64,000 bases of DNA from Mycolicibacterium pyrenivorans. Its GTDB lineage: Bacteria; Actinomycetota; Actinomycetes; Mycobacteriales; Mycobacteriaceae. Location of the stretch: the NCBI RefSeq assembly GCF_025821625.1, contig NZ_JACKSH010000027.1, forward strand, positions 1 to 64,000. Direction: 5' to 3'. Of the stretch, positions 50,108-58,779 are shown piece by piece. The translations under genes were made by a program, and so were the position numbers. Each line of letters begins with the position of its first letter. The stretch's first letter is position 1. The notes under the pieces were generated by a model. It saw only the letters and a program-made list of their open reading frames with translations. It did no database searches and was not told the DNA's origin.

Positions 50108-50536
50108 TCAGTCGGCGGGGTCGGGCAGGACGCGCAGGTGTCCGCGGCGGCGGCCGTTGGTGTCAGGTCGCCGGACCGGCGGAGCCATCAGTGCGCCGCC
50201 GTGCGCGCCGGACACCGGGTCGGTGAAACCCGCGGTGAAGCTCCCGACCGGGGCGGCGAGGTTGGGTGCCTCGCGGCCTTCGCGTACCGCGTCGGCGAGG
50301 GCCACCAGGTCGTCGTCGTCGGGGTGTGTCGGCAGCGGGCCGGCGTGGCGAACCAGCTCCCAGCCCTTGGGGGCGGTGATGCGGCCGGCGTGCAGGACGC
50401 ACAGATCCCAGGAGTGCGGCTCGGACACGGTGGCCAGCGGGCCCACTACAGCTGTCGAGTCGGAATAGACGAACGTGAGCGTCGCGACCGCATAGTGAGG
50501 GCACCCAGGCCGGCAGCAGCGACGGGGAACATTCAC
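50108..50536 (-). CDS. DUF3499 protein (Rv3258c type)
   Basis: The product is 142 residues. The N-terminus has a Cys cluster (CCRPGCPHYAVATLTFVY, then WDLCVLHAGR) that looks like a small zinc-ribbon. It is conserved in actinobacteria beside the mannose genes and whiB2. The central segment is acidic (HPDDDDLVALADAV) and the tail basic. Function unknown. Divergent from the zincin-like gene, with about 90 bp between. Confidence 0.85.
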   Translation of the reverse strand: MNVPRRCCRPGCPHYAVATLTFVYSDSTAVVGPLATVSEPHSWDLCVLHAGRITAPKGWELVRHAGPLPTHPDDDDLVALADAVREGREAPNLAAPVGSFTAGFTDPVSGAHGGALMAPPVRRPDTNGRRRGHLRVLPDPAD

Positions 50537-50625
50537 AGCGAGAGGTTATCGTGCAGCGTCGTCCACGACACGATGGACACGCGCAGCGGCGGGACGGCCG
50601 ATCCCCAACCGTTACGATCTTTTCC

Positions 50626-51090
50626 GTGACCGGGCCGAACCGACGGAGCTCGCGACGGGGCCGGGAGATGCGCGGACCGCTGCTCCCGCCGACCGTTCCC
50701 GGCTGGCGCAGCCGCGCCGAGCGGTTCGACATGGCAGTCCTGGAGGCCTACGAGCCGATCGAGCGGCGATGGCAGGAGCGGGTGGCGACGTTGGACGTCG
50801 CGGTCGACGAAATCCCCCGGATCTCCCCGAAGGATCCCGACAGTGTGCAGTGGCCACCGGAGGTGGTCGCCGACGGGCCCATCGCGCTGGCGCGGCTCAT
50901 TCCCGCGGGCGTGGACGTCCGCGGTAACTCCACGCGGGCACGAATTGTGTTGTTCCGCAAGCCGATCGAGCGGCGGGCAAAGGACACCGACGAGCTGACC
51001 GAGCTGCTGCACGAATTGCTGGTGGCGCAGGTGGCCACCTATCTGGGCGTCGAGCCGTCCGTGATCGACCCGACGCTGGATGAGGATTAG
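50626..51090 (+). CDS. Metallopeptidase-like (zincin-like) protein, Rv3259 type
   Basis: The product is 154 residues from the GTG at 50626. The N-terminus is basic (RRSSRRGREMRGPLLPP). The family zinc motif HExxH appears altered: the equivalent is LLHELLVAQV, with His and Glu kept but the second His replaced. The end motif GVEPSVIDPTLDED is acidic. It may have lost peptidase activity. It sits between DUF3499 and whiB2, as in other mycobacteria. Confidence 0.7.
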   Translation: MTGPNRRSSRRGREMRGPLLPPTVPGWRSRAERFDMAVLEAYEPIERRWQERVATLDVAVDEIPRISPKDPDSVQWPPEVVADGPIALARLIPAGVDVRGNSTRARIVLFRKPIERRAKDTDELTELLHELLVAQVATYLGVEPSVIDPTLDED

Positions 51091-51142
51091 GGTCTAGCGT
51101 TCGCGCGCAGAGCCGTGTTCAGACCCTGGCGCGAAGGAGCGG

Positions 51143-51544
51143 TCAGATGATGCCGCGCTTGATGCGTCGACGCTCCCGCTCGGACAGGCCGCCCCAGATG
51201 CCGAAGCGCTCGTCATGGGCCAGCGCGTAATCGAGGCACTCGTCACGCACCTCGCAGCCCATGCAGATTCGCTTCGCCTCGCGGGTCGAGCCGCCCTTCT
51301 CGGGGAAGAACGCCTCGGGGTCGGTCTGAGCGCACAGGGCGCGCTCCTGCCACTGGTCTTCCTCCGACATTGCGGAGTCGTCGCCGAGAAATTCACTGTT
51401 GTCGGGCACCAAACTCAATTGGGGGCGCCCACCCCCTGCCATCGGCACCGGTCCGGACTGGATGTGCGGCGCACTTCCAACCGATCCGAGGAGCCTGTTG
51501 TCGAACCGGACCGAATCGCCGAAATCGGCGTGCTCATAAGCCAT
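51143..51544 (-). CDS. whiB2: WhiB2/WhmD iron-sulfur regulator of septation
   Basis: The product is 133 residues. Cluster ligands are Cys71, Cys94, Cys97 and Cys103, followed by [13 protein letters not shown] and RGII. It has the long N-terminus seen in the M. smegmatis form (WhmD, about 129 residues as I recall) rather than the short M. tuberculosis form. WhiB2 is needed for division. GGAGGGG lies just before the ATG at 51544. A 326-bp regulatory region follows upstream. Confidence 0.95.
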   Translation of the reverse strand: MAYEHADFGDSVRFDNRLLGSVGSAPHIQSGPVPMAGGGRPQLSLVPDNSEFLGDDSAMSEEDQWQERALCAQTDPEAFFPEKGGSTREAKRICMGCEVRDECLDYALAHDERFGIWGGLSERERRRIKRGII

Positions 51545-51870
51545 GTTCCCCTCCTCACTGGTCTCGTAGATCCGTGTATTCCGGTCCCACTATTTCTCAA
51601 TGGGCCCACCCAATTCGAACAAGTGATCGAATCTCGGTCTGCGACACCGGAACCGGCCGGCCAACCGCGAAATGACACTGGTGTGATTACACACGCGTTA
51701 GCTGCATCGGTCAAGCGCTAGAACAGGAATTCATACCATTCCGTGACCGGATTTCGGCGCGTCGCGTTGTGGCGTGTCTATCACCCTCCCACCCGCCGGC
51801 CCGTCACTCACGTCTCCGGCCGCCCCACCGGCGTCACTCCGCGCGACCCAACGGCCTAGTCTCGGTCGGT
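51545..51870. promoter_or_regulatory. 326-bp divergent control region of whiB2 and fbiA
   Basis: No gene-like frame is seen. It must hold the whiB2 promoter (minus) and the fbiA promoter (plus). The GTGTG-ATTA-CACAC palindrome at 51681-51694, preceded by CACTGGTG, lies about 140 bp before whiB2 in a less GC-rich patch and is the best operator candidate. No confident -10/-35 elements were found. Confidence 0.45.
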
Positions 51871-52875
51871 GTGAAGGTCACGGTTCTGGTCGGCGGCGTG
51901 GGTGGTGCGCGCTTCCTGTTGGGGGTTCAGCATCTGTTGGGGTTGGGCCAATTCGGCACCGAGGGTCAACCTCAAGATGAGCATGAGCTGACCGCGGTCG
52001 TCAACGTCGGCGACGACGCGTGGATGTTCGGGGTGCGCATCTGCCCGGACCTCGACACGTGCATGTACACCCTCGGCGGCGGCATCGACCCCGAGCGCGG
52101 CTGGGGGCATCGCAACGAAACCTGGCATGCGAAGGAGGAACTCGCCGCCTACGGGGTTCAGCCGGATTGGTTCGGCCTGGGCGACCGCGATCTGGCCACT
52201 CACTTGGTGCGCAGCCAGATGCTGCGTGCCGGCTACCCACTGTCGGCGGTGACCGAGGCGTTGTGCAAACGCTGGTCTCCCGGAGCGCGTCTGCTGCCCG
52301 TCAGCGACGACCGCAGCGAGACCCACGTCGTGATCACCGATCCCGGTCCGGGTGAGTCCGCGGGCGAGAAGCGTGCGATCCACTTCCAGGAGTGGTGGGT
52401 ACGGCATCGGGCCAAAGTGCCCACGGACAGTTTTGCGTTCGTCGGCGCCGAGACCGCGACCGCCGGGCCCGGCGTCACCGAGGCGATCGAGGGCGCCGAC
52501 GTCGTACTGATCGCCCCGTCGAACCCGGTGGTGAGCATCGGCGCCATCCTCGCGATCGGCGGCATCCGCGCCGCGTTGCGCGCCACGGCGGCGCCGGTGA
52601 TCGGCTACTCCCCGATCATCGCGGGAAAGCCGTTGCGCGGTATGGCCGACGAATGCCTGTCGGTCATCGGAGTGCCGAGCACATCCGAGGCGGTGGCAGC
52701 GCACTACGGGGCGCGGTCGGCCACCGGCATCCTCGACGGCTGGCTGGTGCACGAGGGCGACGACGCCGCACTGGACGGCATTGAGGTGCGTGCGGTGCCA
52801 CTGATGATGACCGATCCCGCCGCGACCGCTGAAATGGTACGGGCCGGAATGAAACTGGGCGGGCTCACACCGTGA
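51871..52875 (+). CDS. fbiA: F420 biosynthesis transferase FbiA
   Basis: The product is 334 residues from the GTG at 51871 ([17 protein letters not shown]). It joins the LPPG (or enolpyruvyl) donor to Fo to form F420-0, or its dehydro form in mycobacteria. Conserved motifs are [28 protein letters not shown] and [10 protein letters not shown]. The stop overlaps the fbiB GTG by 4 bp. Corresponds to Rv3261. Confidence 0.95.
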   Translation: MKVTVLVGGVGGARFLLGVQHLLGLGQFGTEGQPQDEHELTAVVNVGDDAWMFGVRICPDLDTCMYTLGGGIDPERGWGHRNETWHAKEELAAYGVQPDWFGLGDRDLATHLVRSQMLRAGYPLSAVTEALCKRWSPGARLLPVSDDRSETHVVITDPGPGESAGEKRAIHFQEWWVRHRAKVPTDSFAFVGAETATAGPGVTEAIEGADVVLIAPSNPVVSIGAILAIGGIRAALRATAAPVIGYSPIIAGKPLRGMADECLSVIGVPSTSEAVAAHYGARSATGILDGWLVHEGDDAALDGIEVRAVPLMMTDPAATAEMVRAGMKLGGLTP

Positions 52876-54215
52876 GCGATCACGGCACCTCCGCGCCGGT
52901 CGAGATACTGCCCGTTCCGGGGCTGCCCGAGTTCCGGCCGGGCGACGACCTGGCCGCGGCGATCGCGGCGGCCGCTCCGTGGTTGCGCGACGACGACGTC
53001 GTCGTGGTCACGTCGAAGGTGCTGTCCAAGTGCGAGGGCCGGATGGTCGACGCACCGGCGGATCCCGAGCTGCGGGACACACTGCGGCGCAAGCTGATCG
53101 ACGCCGAGGCGGTGCGTGTGCTGGCCCGCAAGGGTCGCACGCTGATCACCGAGAACGCTTTGGGCCTGGTACAGGCGGCGGCGGGCGTGGACGGATCGAA
53201 CGTGGACTCCCACGAGCTCGCGTTGCTCCCGGTCGATCCGGACGGCAGCGCGGCGGCGTTGGTGTCGGCGCTGCGGTCGCGGTTGGGCGTGACGGTGGGT
53301 GTGGTCGTCACCGACACGATGGGCCGCGCCTGGCGCACCGGGCAGACCGACGTCGCGATCGGCGCGGCCGGGCTGACGGTGCTGCACGGCTACGCGGGTG
53401 AACGCGACGAGCACGGCAACGAGTTGATCGTCACCGAGATCGCGGTGGCCGACGAGATCGCAGCGGCCGCCGATCTGGTGAAGGGCAAGCTGACCGCCGT
53501 TCCGGTCGCGGTGGTGCGGGGTCTGGTGCTGCGCGACGACGGCTCCACCGCCCGCACCCTGGTGCGCCCCGGCGAGGAGGACCTGTTCTGGCTGGGCACC
53601 GAGGAGGCGATCGCGCTCGGCCGCTCGCAGGCCCAACTACTGCGCCGGTCGGTGCGCTCGTTCAGTGACGAGCCGGTGGCGTCCGCGCTCATCGAGGCCG
53701 CTGTGGCCGAGGCGCTCACCGCGCCGGCGCCGCACCACACCCGGCCGGTGCGGTTCGTGTGGGTGCAGGACCCGGCCGTCCGGATGGGACTGCTCGACGC
53801 GATGAAGGACCGGTGGCGCGCCGACCTGTCCAGCGACGGCCGCGACCCCGACGCCGTCGAACATCGCGTAGGGCGCGGGCAGATCCTCTACGACGCACCC
53901 GAGCTGATCATCCCGTTCATGGTTCCCGACGGCGCGCACAGCTACCCCGATGCGCACCGGACCGCGGCCGAGCACACCATGTTCACCGTCGCGGTGGGGG
54001 CGGCGGTGCAGGCGCTGCTGGTCGCGCTCGCGGTGCGCGGCGTGGGCAGCTGCTGGATCGGGTCGACGATCTTCGCGCCCGATCTGGTGCGGGCGCAGCT
54101 GTCGCTGCCCGACGATTGGGAACCGTTGGGGGCCATCGCGATCGGCTATGCGTCGGGGGGCCCGTCCGGTCCGCGCGACCCGGTGCCCACCGACGACCTG
54201 CTGGTGCGGCAGTGA
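52872..54215 (+). CDS. fbiB: Bifunctional F420:gamma-glutamyl ligase/dehydro-F420 reductase FbiB
   Basis: The product is 447 residues. The N-terminal CofE-type domain (about 1-245) adds glutamates to F420 ([31 protein letters not shown]). The C-terminal FMN-binding nitroreductase domain (about 250-447; [24 protein letters not shown]) reduces dehydro-F420-0. The two-domain fusion is characteristic of actinobacteria. Corresponds to Rv3262. Confidence 0.96.
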   Translation: MSDHGTSAPVEILPVPGLPEFRPGDDLAAAIAAAAPWLRDDDVVVVTSKVLSKCEGRMVDAPADPELRDTLRRKLIDAEAVRVLARKGRTLITENALGLVQAAAGVDGSNVDSHELALLPVDPDGSAAALVSALRSRLGVTVGVVVTDTMGRAWRTGQTDVAIGAAGLTVLHGYAGERDEHGNELIVTEIAVADEIAAAADLVKGKLTAVPVAVVRGLVLRDDGSTARTLVRPGEEDLFWLGTEEAIALGRSQAQLLRRSVRSFSDEPVASALIEAAVAEALTAPAPHHTRPVRFVWVQDPAVRMGLLDAMKDRWRADLSSDGRDPDAVEHRVGRGQILYDAPELIIPFMVPDGAHSYPDAHRTAAEHTMFTVAVGAAVQALLVALAVRGVGSCWIGSTIFAPDLVRAQLSLPDDWEPLGAIAIGYASGGPSGPRDPVPTDDLLVRQ

Positions 54216-54259
54216 GCGCTCGCGCGAAGAGCAGAAGGTGGCGATGAGCGCTCGCGCGA
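54213..54259 (+). repeat. 15-bp direct repeat at the fbiB-NUDIX junction
   Basis: TGAGCGCTCGCGCGA occurs at 54213-54227 and again at 54245-54259, a 32-bp period. The first copy includes the fbiB stop codon (TGA); the second ends just before the NUDIX start. Each unit contains the palindromic core GAGCGCTC. It may be a small duplication. Confidence 0.75.
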
Positions 54260-54266
54260 GGTGTCG

Positions 54267-54815
54267 ATGACCCTGCACCGGTCGGCGGTGGACACGCTGA
54301 GCGCCTGGCGCCCAACTGATCCCGCCCAGGACACGCTGCGGCACGCGGTGCTGGCGTTTCTGCACGCCCGCGAGGACGCGTGCCTGCGCGAGTGCGTGCC
54401 GGGCCACCTCACCGGGTCGGCGCTGGTGCTCGATCACAGCGGCCGCCACGCATTGCTCACCCTGCACCCGCGGATCGGGCGCTGGGTGCAGCTTGGCGGT
54501 CACTGCGAGCCCGACGACGACAGCCTGGTCGCCGCGGCGTTGCGGGAGGCGACCGAGGAGTCGGGCATCTCCGGCCTGACCATCGAGCCGCAGCCCGCCG
54601 CGCTGCACGTGCATCCGGTGACCTGCTCGCTGGGTGTGCCGACGCGCCACCTCGACGTGCAGTTCGTGGTGCACGCGCCGAAGGGCGCCGAGATCGCGAT
54701 CAGCGACGAGTCGCTGGATCTGCGGTGGTGGCCGCTCGACGAGCTGCCCGACGACAGCGACTACGGCCTGACCCAGCTGGCCGCCGCCGCCACCGCGAGC
54801 GTGCGCCTACGGTAG
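54267..54815 (+). CDS. NUDIX hydrolase
   Basis: The product is 182 residues from the ATG at 54267; a GTG at 54261 is possible. The NUDIX box is recognisable as GGHCEPDDDSLVAAALREAT followed by EESGI, slightly longer than the canonical spacing. It cleaves a nucleoside diphosphate linked to another group; the substrate is not predictable. It follows fbiB by about 50 bp, so a link to F420 is possible but unproven. Its last seven codons, including the stop, lie inside repeat copy C. Confidence 0.87.
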   Translation: MTLHRSAVDTLSAWRPTDPAQDTLRHAVLAFLHAREDACLRECVPGHLTGSALVLDHSGRHALLTLHPRIGRWVQLGGHCEPDDDSLVAAALREATEESGISGLTIEPQPAALHVHPVTCSLGVPTRHLDVQFVVHAPKGAEIAISDESLDLRWWPLDELPDDSDYGLTQLAAAATASVRLR

Positions 54816-54854
54816 TCAAACGGCCGCGCGAGCTACAGGGAATGCACGTTCGCG
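54794..54854. repeat. Palindromic 3'-end repeat, copy C (L-R form)
   Basis: This 61-bp unit starts CGCGAGCGTGCGCC and ends GGAATGCACGTTCGCG. It matches copy D at 57 of 61 positions by eye. It spans the stop codons of both the NUDIX gene (54813-54815) and the convergent DUF559 gene (54816), supplying coding sequence to each. Confidence 0.88.
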
Positions 54855-55691
54855 TTCGCGCTGCCGCCAGGCGGTCGCCACCCGCTCGAGGATCTCGGGG
54901 GGCTCGTCTTCCTTGATCACCTTGATGTGCAGCCAGCCGCGCCCCCGGATCAATCGCAGTCTCTGCTCGTCCCAGACGTACTGCGATCTGTTCTTCCGAT
55001 GCTGATCGCCGTCATATTCCACTGCGATCTTCACGTCCTCCCACCCCATGTCCAGGTAGGCGAACGGCACACCACGGCCGTCGAGCACCGGTATCTGGGT
55101 CCTCGGCCGCCGATAGCCCTTGTCGATGAGCAACAGCCGCAGCCAGGTCTCCTTTGGAGACTGCGCGCCACCGTCCATCAGATCCAGGGCCGTTCGGAGC
55201 TTCTTCACACCGCGGGCGCCCTTGTAGCGCTCGGCCAATGGAAGCACCCGCTCGGCAGTCAAACCGGTGGCGTTGGCAAGCGCATCCAGATGCGCCACAG
55301 TTTGGCCACGCGGCAGGAACCGCCCAAGGTCGAATGCGGTGCGGTGCAATGACGTAACCGCCATGTCACCGATCTGGATGACCTCGTCGCAGGTGATGCG
55401 TTCGTCACGGGTGATGATGCCTTCCGGTGGACGTCGGCAGTTGTAGTTCAACTCGATGGGCACATCGTCCTTCACCCACCGCGCTCCGTGAAGCGCCGCG
55501 GCTGCCCTGCCGGTGATCACCCCGCGGCGCCACGACCACAGCCACGCGCCGGCGGTCCTGTCCGCCAGCGAGGACGGTTCATCGCGCGAGGTGTAGACGT
55601 TCGGAAACAACCGGCGGTAGCCGTATCGAAGCGCCCCTTGCGTCAGGATGCCGCCGGCGACCGCCTCGCTGCCGAGAAAAACCGTGCCCAT
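54816..55691 (-). CDS. AbiEi-like N-terminus plus DUF559 nuclease-like domain protein
   Basis: The product is 291 residues. The N-terminal part (LTQGALRYGYRRLFPNVY, then VITGRAAAALHGARW) resembles the winged-helix domain of AbiEi-type antitoxins. The C-terminal part matches DUF559, a Vsr/PD-(D/E)XK-like fold (AYLDMGWEDVKIAVEYDGDQH, then EQRLRLIRGRGW). No toxin partner is adjacent. It is flanked by direct-orientation repeats C and D, and its last residues (RERERAFPVARAAV) are encoded by copy C. Absent from this position in M. tuberculosis as I recall. Role unknown. Confidence 0.78.
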   Translation of the reverse strand: MGTVFLGSEAVAGGILTQGALRYGYRRLFPNVYTSRDEPSSLADRTAGAWLWSWRRGVITGRAAAALHGARWVKDDVPIELNYNCRRPPEGIITRDERITCDEVIQIGDMAVTSLHRTAFDLGRFLPRGQTVAHLDALANATGLTAERVLPLAERYKGARGVKKLRTALDLMDGGAQSPKETWLRLLLIDKGYRRPRTQIPVLDGRGVPFAYLDMGWEDVKIAVEYDGDQHRKNRSQYVWDEQRLRLIRGRGWLHIKVIKEDEPPEILERVATAWRQRERERAFPVARAAV

Positions 55692-55760
55692 GTGCCCAGC
55701 CTCTGGAAAGCATCAGACATTCCAGCGGCGACGATGTCGGGTTATCCACAGCCTCGACGC

Positions 55761-55821
55761 GGCGAGCGTGCGCCCACGGTAGTCAAACGGCCGTGCGAGC
55801 TACAAGGAATGCACGTTCGCG
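55761..55821. repeat. Palindromic 3'-end repeat, copy D (L-R form)
   Basis: This 61-bp unit is nearly identical to copy C (four mismatches), in the same orientation. It lies 14 bp beyond the stop of the GDP-mannose pyrophosphorylase gene and 69 bp upstream of the DUF559 gene start. Confidence 0.88.
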
Positions 55822-55835
55822 GCCGGCACGCCGCC

Positions 55836-56915
55836 CTACACGTCGGTGGAGAAGCGGATGCCGCCGTCGGGGATCGAGATGCCCGGCCACACCCGCGCAC
55901 CGCGCAGCAGTTCGCAGCGCGCACCGATGTCGGCGCCGTCACCGATCACGCCGTCGCGGATCAGCGCTCGCGGCCCGATCCGCGCGCCGAAGCCGATGAT
56001 CGACCGCTCGATGACCGCCCCGGCCTCCACCCGCACGCCGTCGAAGATCACCGCGCCGTCCAGCCTGGCGCCGCCGGCGATCTCGGCGCCGCGGCCGACC
56101 ACGGTGCCGCCGATCAGCAGCGCACCCGGCGCCACCGAGGCCCCGTCGTGCACCAGAGACTCGCCGCGCTGACCCTTCAGGGCGGGCGACGGCGCGATGC
56201 CGCGCACCAGATCCGCTGAGCCACGGACGAAATCCTCCGGCGTGCCCATGTCGCGCCAGTAGGTCGAGTCGACGTAGCCGCACACCCGCAGCCCGTCGGT
56301 CAGCAGGCCGGGGAACACCTCGCGCTCCACCGACAGCGCCCGCCCGCGCGGGATCGCTTCGATCACCGAGCGTTTGAAGACGTAGCAGCCCGCGTTGATC
56401 TGGTCGGTCGGCGGGTCTTGCGTCTTCTCCAGGAACGCCGACACGACACCGTCGGAATCCGTTGGCACACAACCGAATGCGCGAGGATCGCCGACGCGCA
56501 CCAGGTGCAGGGTGACGTCCGCCGCCCGCGACGAGTGTGAATCCAGCAGCGCGCGCAGGTCACAGCCGGACAGCACGTCACCGTTGAACACGATCGCGGT
56601 GTCGTACCGCAAGCGGGACGCGACGTTCGCGATGCCGCCGCCGGTACCCAGCGGTTCCTCCTCGACGACGTAGTCGATCTGCAGTCCGAACTTGGAGCCG
56701 TCGCCGAACTCGGACTCGAACACCCCGGCCTTGAACGACGTTCCGAGGATGACGTGCTCGATGCCGGCGTCGGCGATCCGCGACAGCAGATGGGTCAGGA
56801 ACGGCAGACCGGCGGTCGGCAGCATGGGCTTGGGCGCCGACAGCGTCAGTGGCCGCAACCGCGTGCCCATCCCGCCGACGAGGATGACGGCATCGACCTC
56901 AGCTGGATTGACCAT
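55836..56915 (-). CDS. manB: Mannose-1-phosphate guanylyltransferase
   Basis: The product is 359 residues from the ATG at 56915 (VNPAEVDAVILVGG). It makes GDP-mannose from Man-1-P and GTP. The nucleotidyltransferase signature is LVGGMGTRLRPLTLSAPKP (about 11-29), with the metal Asp in FNGDVLSG. A C-terminal hexapeptide-repeat beta-helix (GALLIGGTVVGRGAEIAGG) follows. The ATG overlaps the wbbL1 TGA by one base. Matches Rv3264c (manB). Confidence 0.93.
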   Translation of the reverse strand: MVNPAEVDAVILVGGMGTRLRPLTLSAPKPMLPTAGLPFLTHLLSRIADAGIEHVILGTSFKAGVFESEFGDGSKFGLQIDYVVEEEPLGTGGGIANVASRLRYDTAIVFNGDVLSGCDLRALLDSHSSRAADVTLHLVRVGDPRAFGCVPTDSDGVVSAFLEKTQDPPTDQINAGCYVFKRSVIEAIPRGRALSVEREVFPGLLTDGLRVCGYVDSTYWRDMGTPEDFVRGSADLVRGIAPSPALKGQRGESLVHDGASVAPGALLIGGTVVGRGAEIAGGARLDGAVIFDGVRVEAGAVIERSIIGFGARIGPRALIRDGVIGDGADIGARCELLRGARVWPGISIPDGGIRFSTDV

Positions 56916-57805
56916 CAACGCTGTCCTTTCGCCTGCGCCCGGCGGGACTTGAGAGAACTGCGCACGGCCAGATTCGACCGCACCCCCAACGCCCCCCGGA
57001 ATGCCCACCGTAGCGGTGCCTGCCACCGCTTCGGGTAGCGATCAGCGAGAAAAGTGTAGGTGCTGACGTGGTGTGCTGCCAGGTTGCGCGCCGGATCGCG
57101 GCCGGTGGAATGACCTTTGGCGTGCAACACCTCCGCCGAGGGCACGTAGACGTTCTGCCAGCCCGCGCGGCCGAGCCGATCCCCGAGGTCGACGTCCTCC
57201 ATGTACATGAAGTAGCGCTCGTCGAACCCGGTCACCTCCGCGAAGGCGGCGCTGCGCAGCAGCAGACAGGACCCCGACAGCCACCCGACGGCGCGTTCAC
57301 TGGGGTCTTCCCGCTCCTGGCGGTAGACGGCGGTCCACGGGTTCGACGGCCACAGCGGCCCGATCACCGCGTGCATGCCGCCCCGGATGATCGACGGCAG
57401 GTGCCGTGCCGACGGGTACACCGAGCCGTCCGGGTCGCGGATCAGCGGCCCGAGGGCGCCGGCGCGCGGCCAGCGACCCGCGGCCTCGAGCAGCAGGTCG
57501 ATGCTGCGCGGTCCCCACTGCACGTCCGGGTTGGCGACGATGAAGACGTCGCTGCTGGAGGTCAGTCCGTATTCGGTGACGGCGCGGTTGACGGCGGTGC
57601 CGTACCCGAGGTTGGCGCCGGTCGGCAGCAGGCGCACGTTGGGGTAGCGCTCGACGGCCGCTTCGGGCGCCCCGTCGGTGGAGCCGTTGTCGGCCATGAT
57701 GACGGTCACCGGGCGGTCGGTGGCGTGGGCCAGCGAGGCCAGGAATCGATCGAGGTGGGGGCCCGGCGAGTACGTCACCGTCACGACAAACAACTCGTCG
57801 CTCAT
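56915..57805 (-). CDS. wbbL1: dTDP-rhamnosyltransferase WbbL1
   Basis: The product is 296 residues of GT family 2. It attaches rhamnose to decaprenyl-PP-GlcNAc, forming the linker between peptidoglycan and arabinogalactan. Motifs are VIMADNGSTDGAPEAA (about 35), the metal-binding VANPDVQWG, and MYMEDVDLGDRLG. The ATG at 57805 matches the conserved N-terminus; one at 57820 is possible. Coupled to manB. Matches Rv3265c. Confidence 0.94.
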   Translation of the reverse strand: MSDELFVVTVTYSPGPHLDRFLASLAHATDRPVTVIMADNGSTDGAPEAAVERYPNVRLLPTGANLGYGTAVNRAVTEYGLTSSSDVFIVANPDVQWGPRSIDLLLEAAGRWPRAGALGPLIRDPDGSVYPSARHLPSIIRGGMHAVIGPLWPSNPWTAVYRQEREDPSERAVGWLSGSCLLLRSAAFAEVTGFDERYFMYMEDVDLGDRLGRAGWQNVYVPSAEVLHAKGHSTGRDPARNLAAHHVSTYTFLADRYPKRWQAPLRWAFRGALGVRSNLAVRSSLKSRRAQAKGQR

Positions 57806-57846
57806 GCCGGCGCTGCCCATCTCACGGCGTTGAGGGTAACGGGCAT

Positions 57847-58713
57847 TCAGGCACCGCTGTTGCCCAGCGCCTCTGCCAACGCCACCCGCCAGGGCCGCAG
57901 CGGTGTCAGCCCCGCCGCCGCGGACTTGACTTCCGACAACGCCGAATAGGGTGGCCGCGGCGCCGGGCGGGGATGCTCGTCGCTGCCCACCGGCCGCACC
58001 CGTTCCGGGTCGGCGCCGAGTTCCTCGAAGACCGCCTGCGCCTGCTCGAACCGGCTGGCCGCGCCGGTGTTGGCGGCGTGCAGCACCGGTTCGGAGATCG
58101 AGTCGTCGGCGATCTGCAACAGCGCGCCCACCAGATCGACGACGTAGGTGGGCGAGCCGATCTGGTCGGCCACCACGTTCACCGTGTCGGTGCCGAGGGC
58201 CGCGCGGCGCATCTGCGCGGCGAAGTCCGACCCGTCGCGGCCTTCGTAGATCCAGGCGGTGCGCACGATGTGGGCGTCGGGCATGGCGGCCAGCACCGCG
58301 AACTCCCCGGCGAGCTTGGTCCGGCCGTACACCGACAGCGGGCCGGTGTCGTCGTCGATGTCGTAGGGCCGCGGCACGCCGTCGGGGAACGAGCCGCTGA
58401 ACACGTAGTCGGTCGACAGATGGATGAATGACGCGCCGGCGCGCGCACATGCCTGGGCGAGATTCTCCGGGCCTGCGGTGTTGACGGCGGCCGCGAGGTC
58501 GGGGTTCGCCTCGGCGTCGTCGACCTTGGTGTAGCCGGCGCAGTTGACGACGACGTCGTCGGGGTAGATGAAACGCTCAGCCGCCGACGCGTCGGTGATG
58601 TCCCACTCCGAGGAGGTCAGCGCGAGCACGTCACGACCCTGCTGACGGGCCTGACCTGCCAACACTCGTCCGACGAGGCCGCCGGCCCCGGTGATCACGA
58701 TGCGGCCGGTCAT
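57847..58713 (-). CDS. rmlD: dTDP-4-dehydrorhamnose reductase
   Basis: The product is 288 residues, an extended SDR. It reduces dTDP-4-keto-rhamnose to dTDP-L-rhamnose, the donor used by WbbL1 encoded next. The NADPH motif is ITGAGGLVGRVLAGQ (5-19), the active site SVYGRTKLAGE (YxxxK near 128), and TAWIYEG is also family typical. The 41-bp gap to wbbL1 indicates one operon. Matches Rv3266c. Confidence 0.95.
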   Translation of the reverse strand: MTGRIVITGAGGLVGRVLAGQARQQGRDVLALTSSEWDITDASAAERFIYPDDVVVNCAGYTKVDDAEANPDLAAAVNTAGPENLAQACARAGASFIHLSTDYVFSGSFPDGVPRPYDIDDDTGPLSVYGRTKLAGEFAVLAAMPDAHIVRTAWIYEGRDGSDFAAQMRRAALGTDTVNVVADQIGSPTYVVDLVGALLQIADDSISEPVLHAANTGAASRFEQAQAVFEELGADPERVRPVGSDEHPRPAPRPPYSALSEVKSAAAGLTPLRPWRVALAEALGNSGA

Positions 58714-58779
58714 GTCACGAGTTTGGCACGCCGACCGCGGCTACCCGGTCTCAGGGCCGCTCGCCAGTAGCCTGGACAA

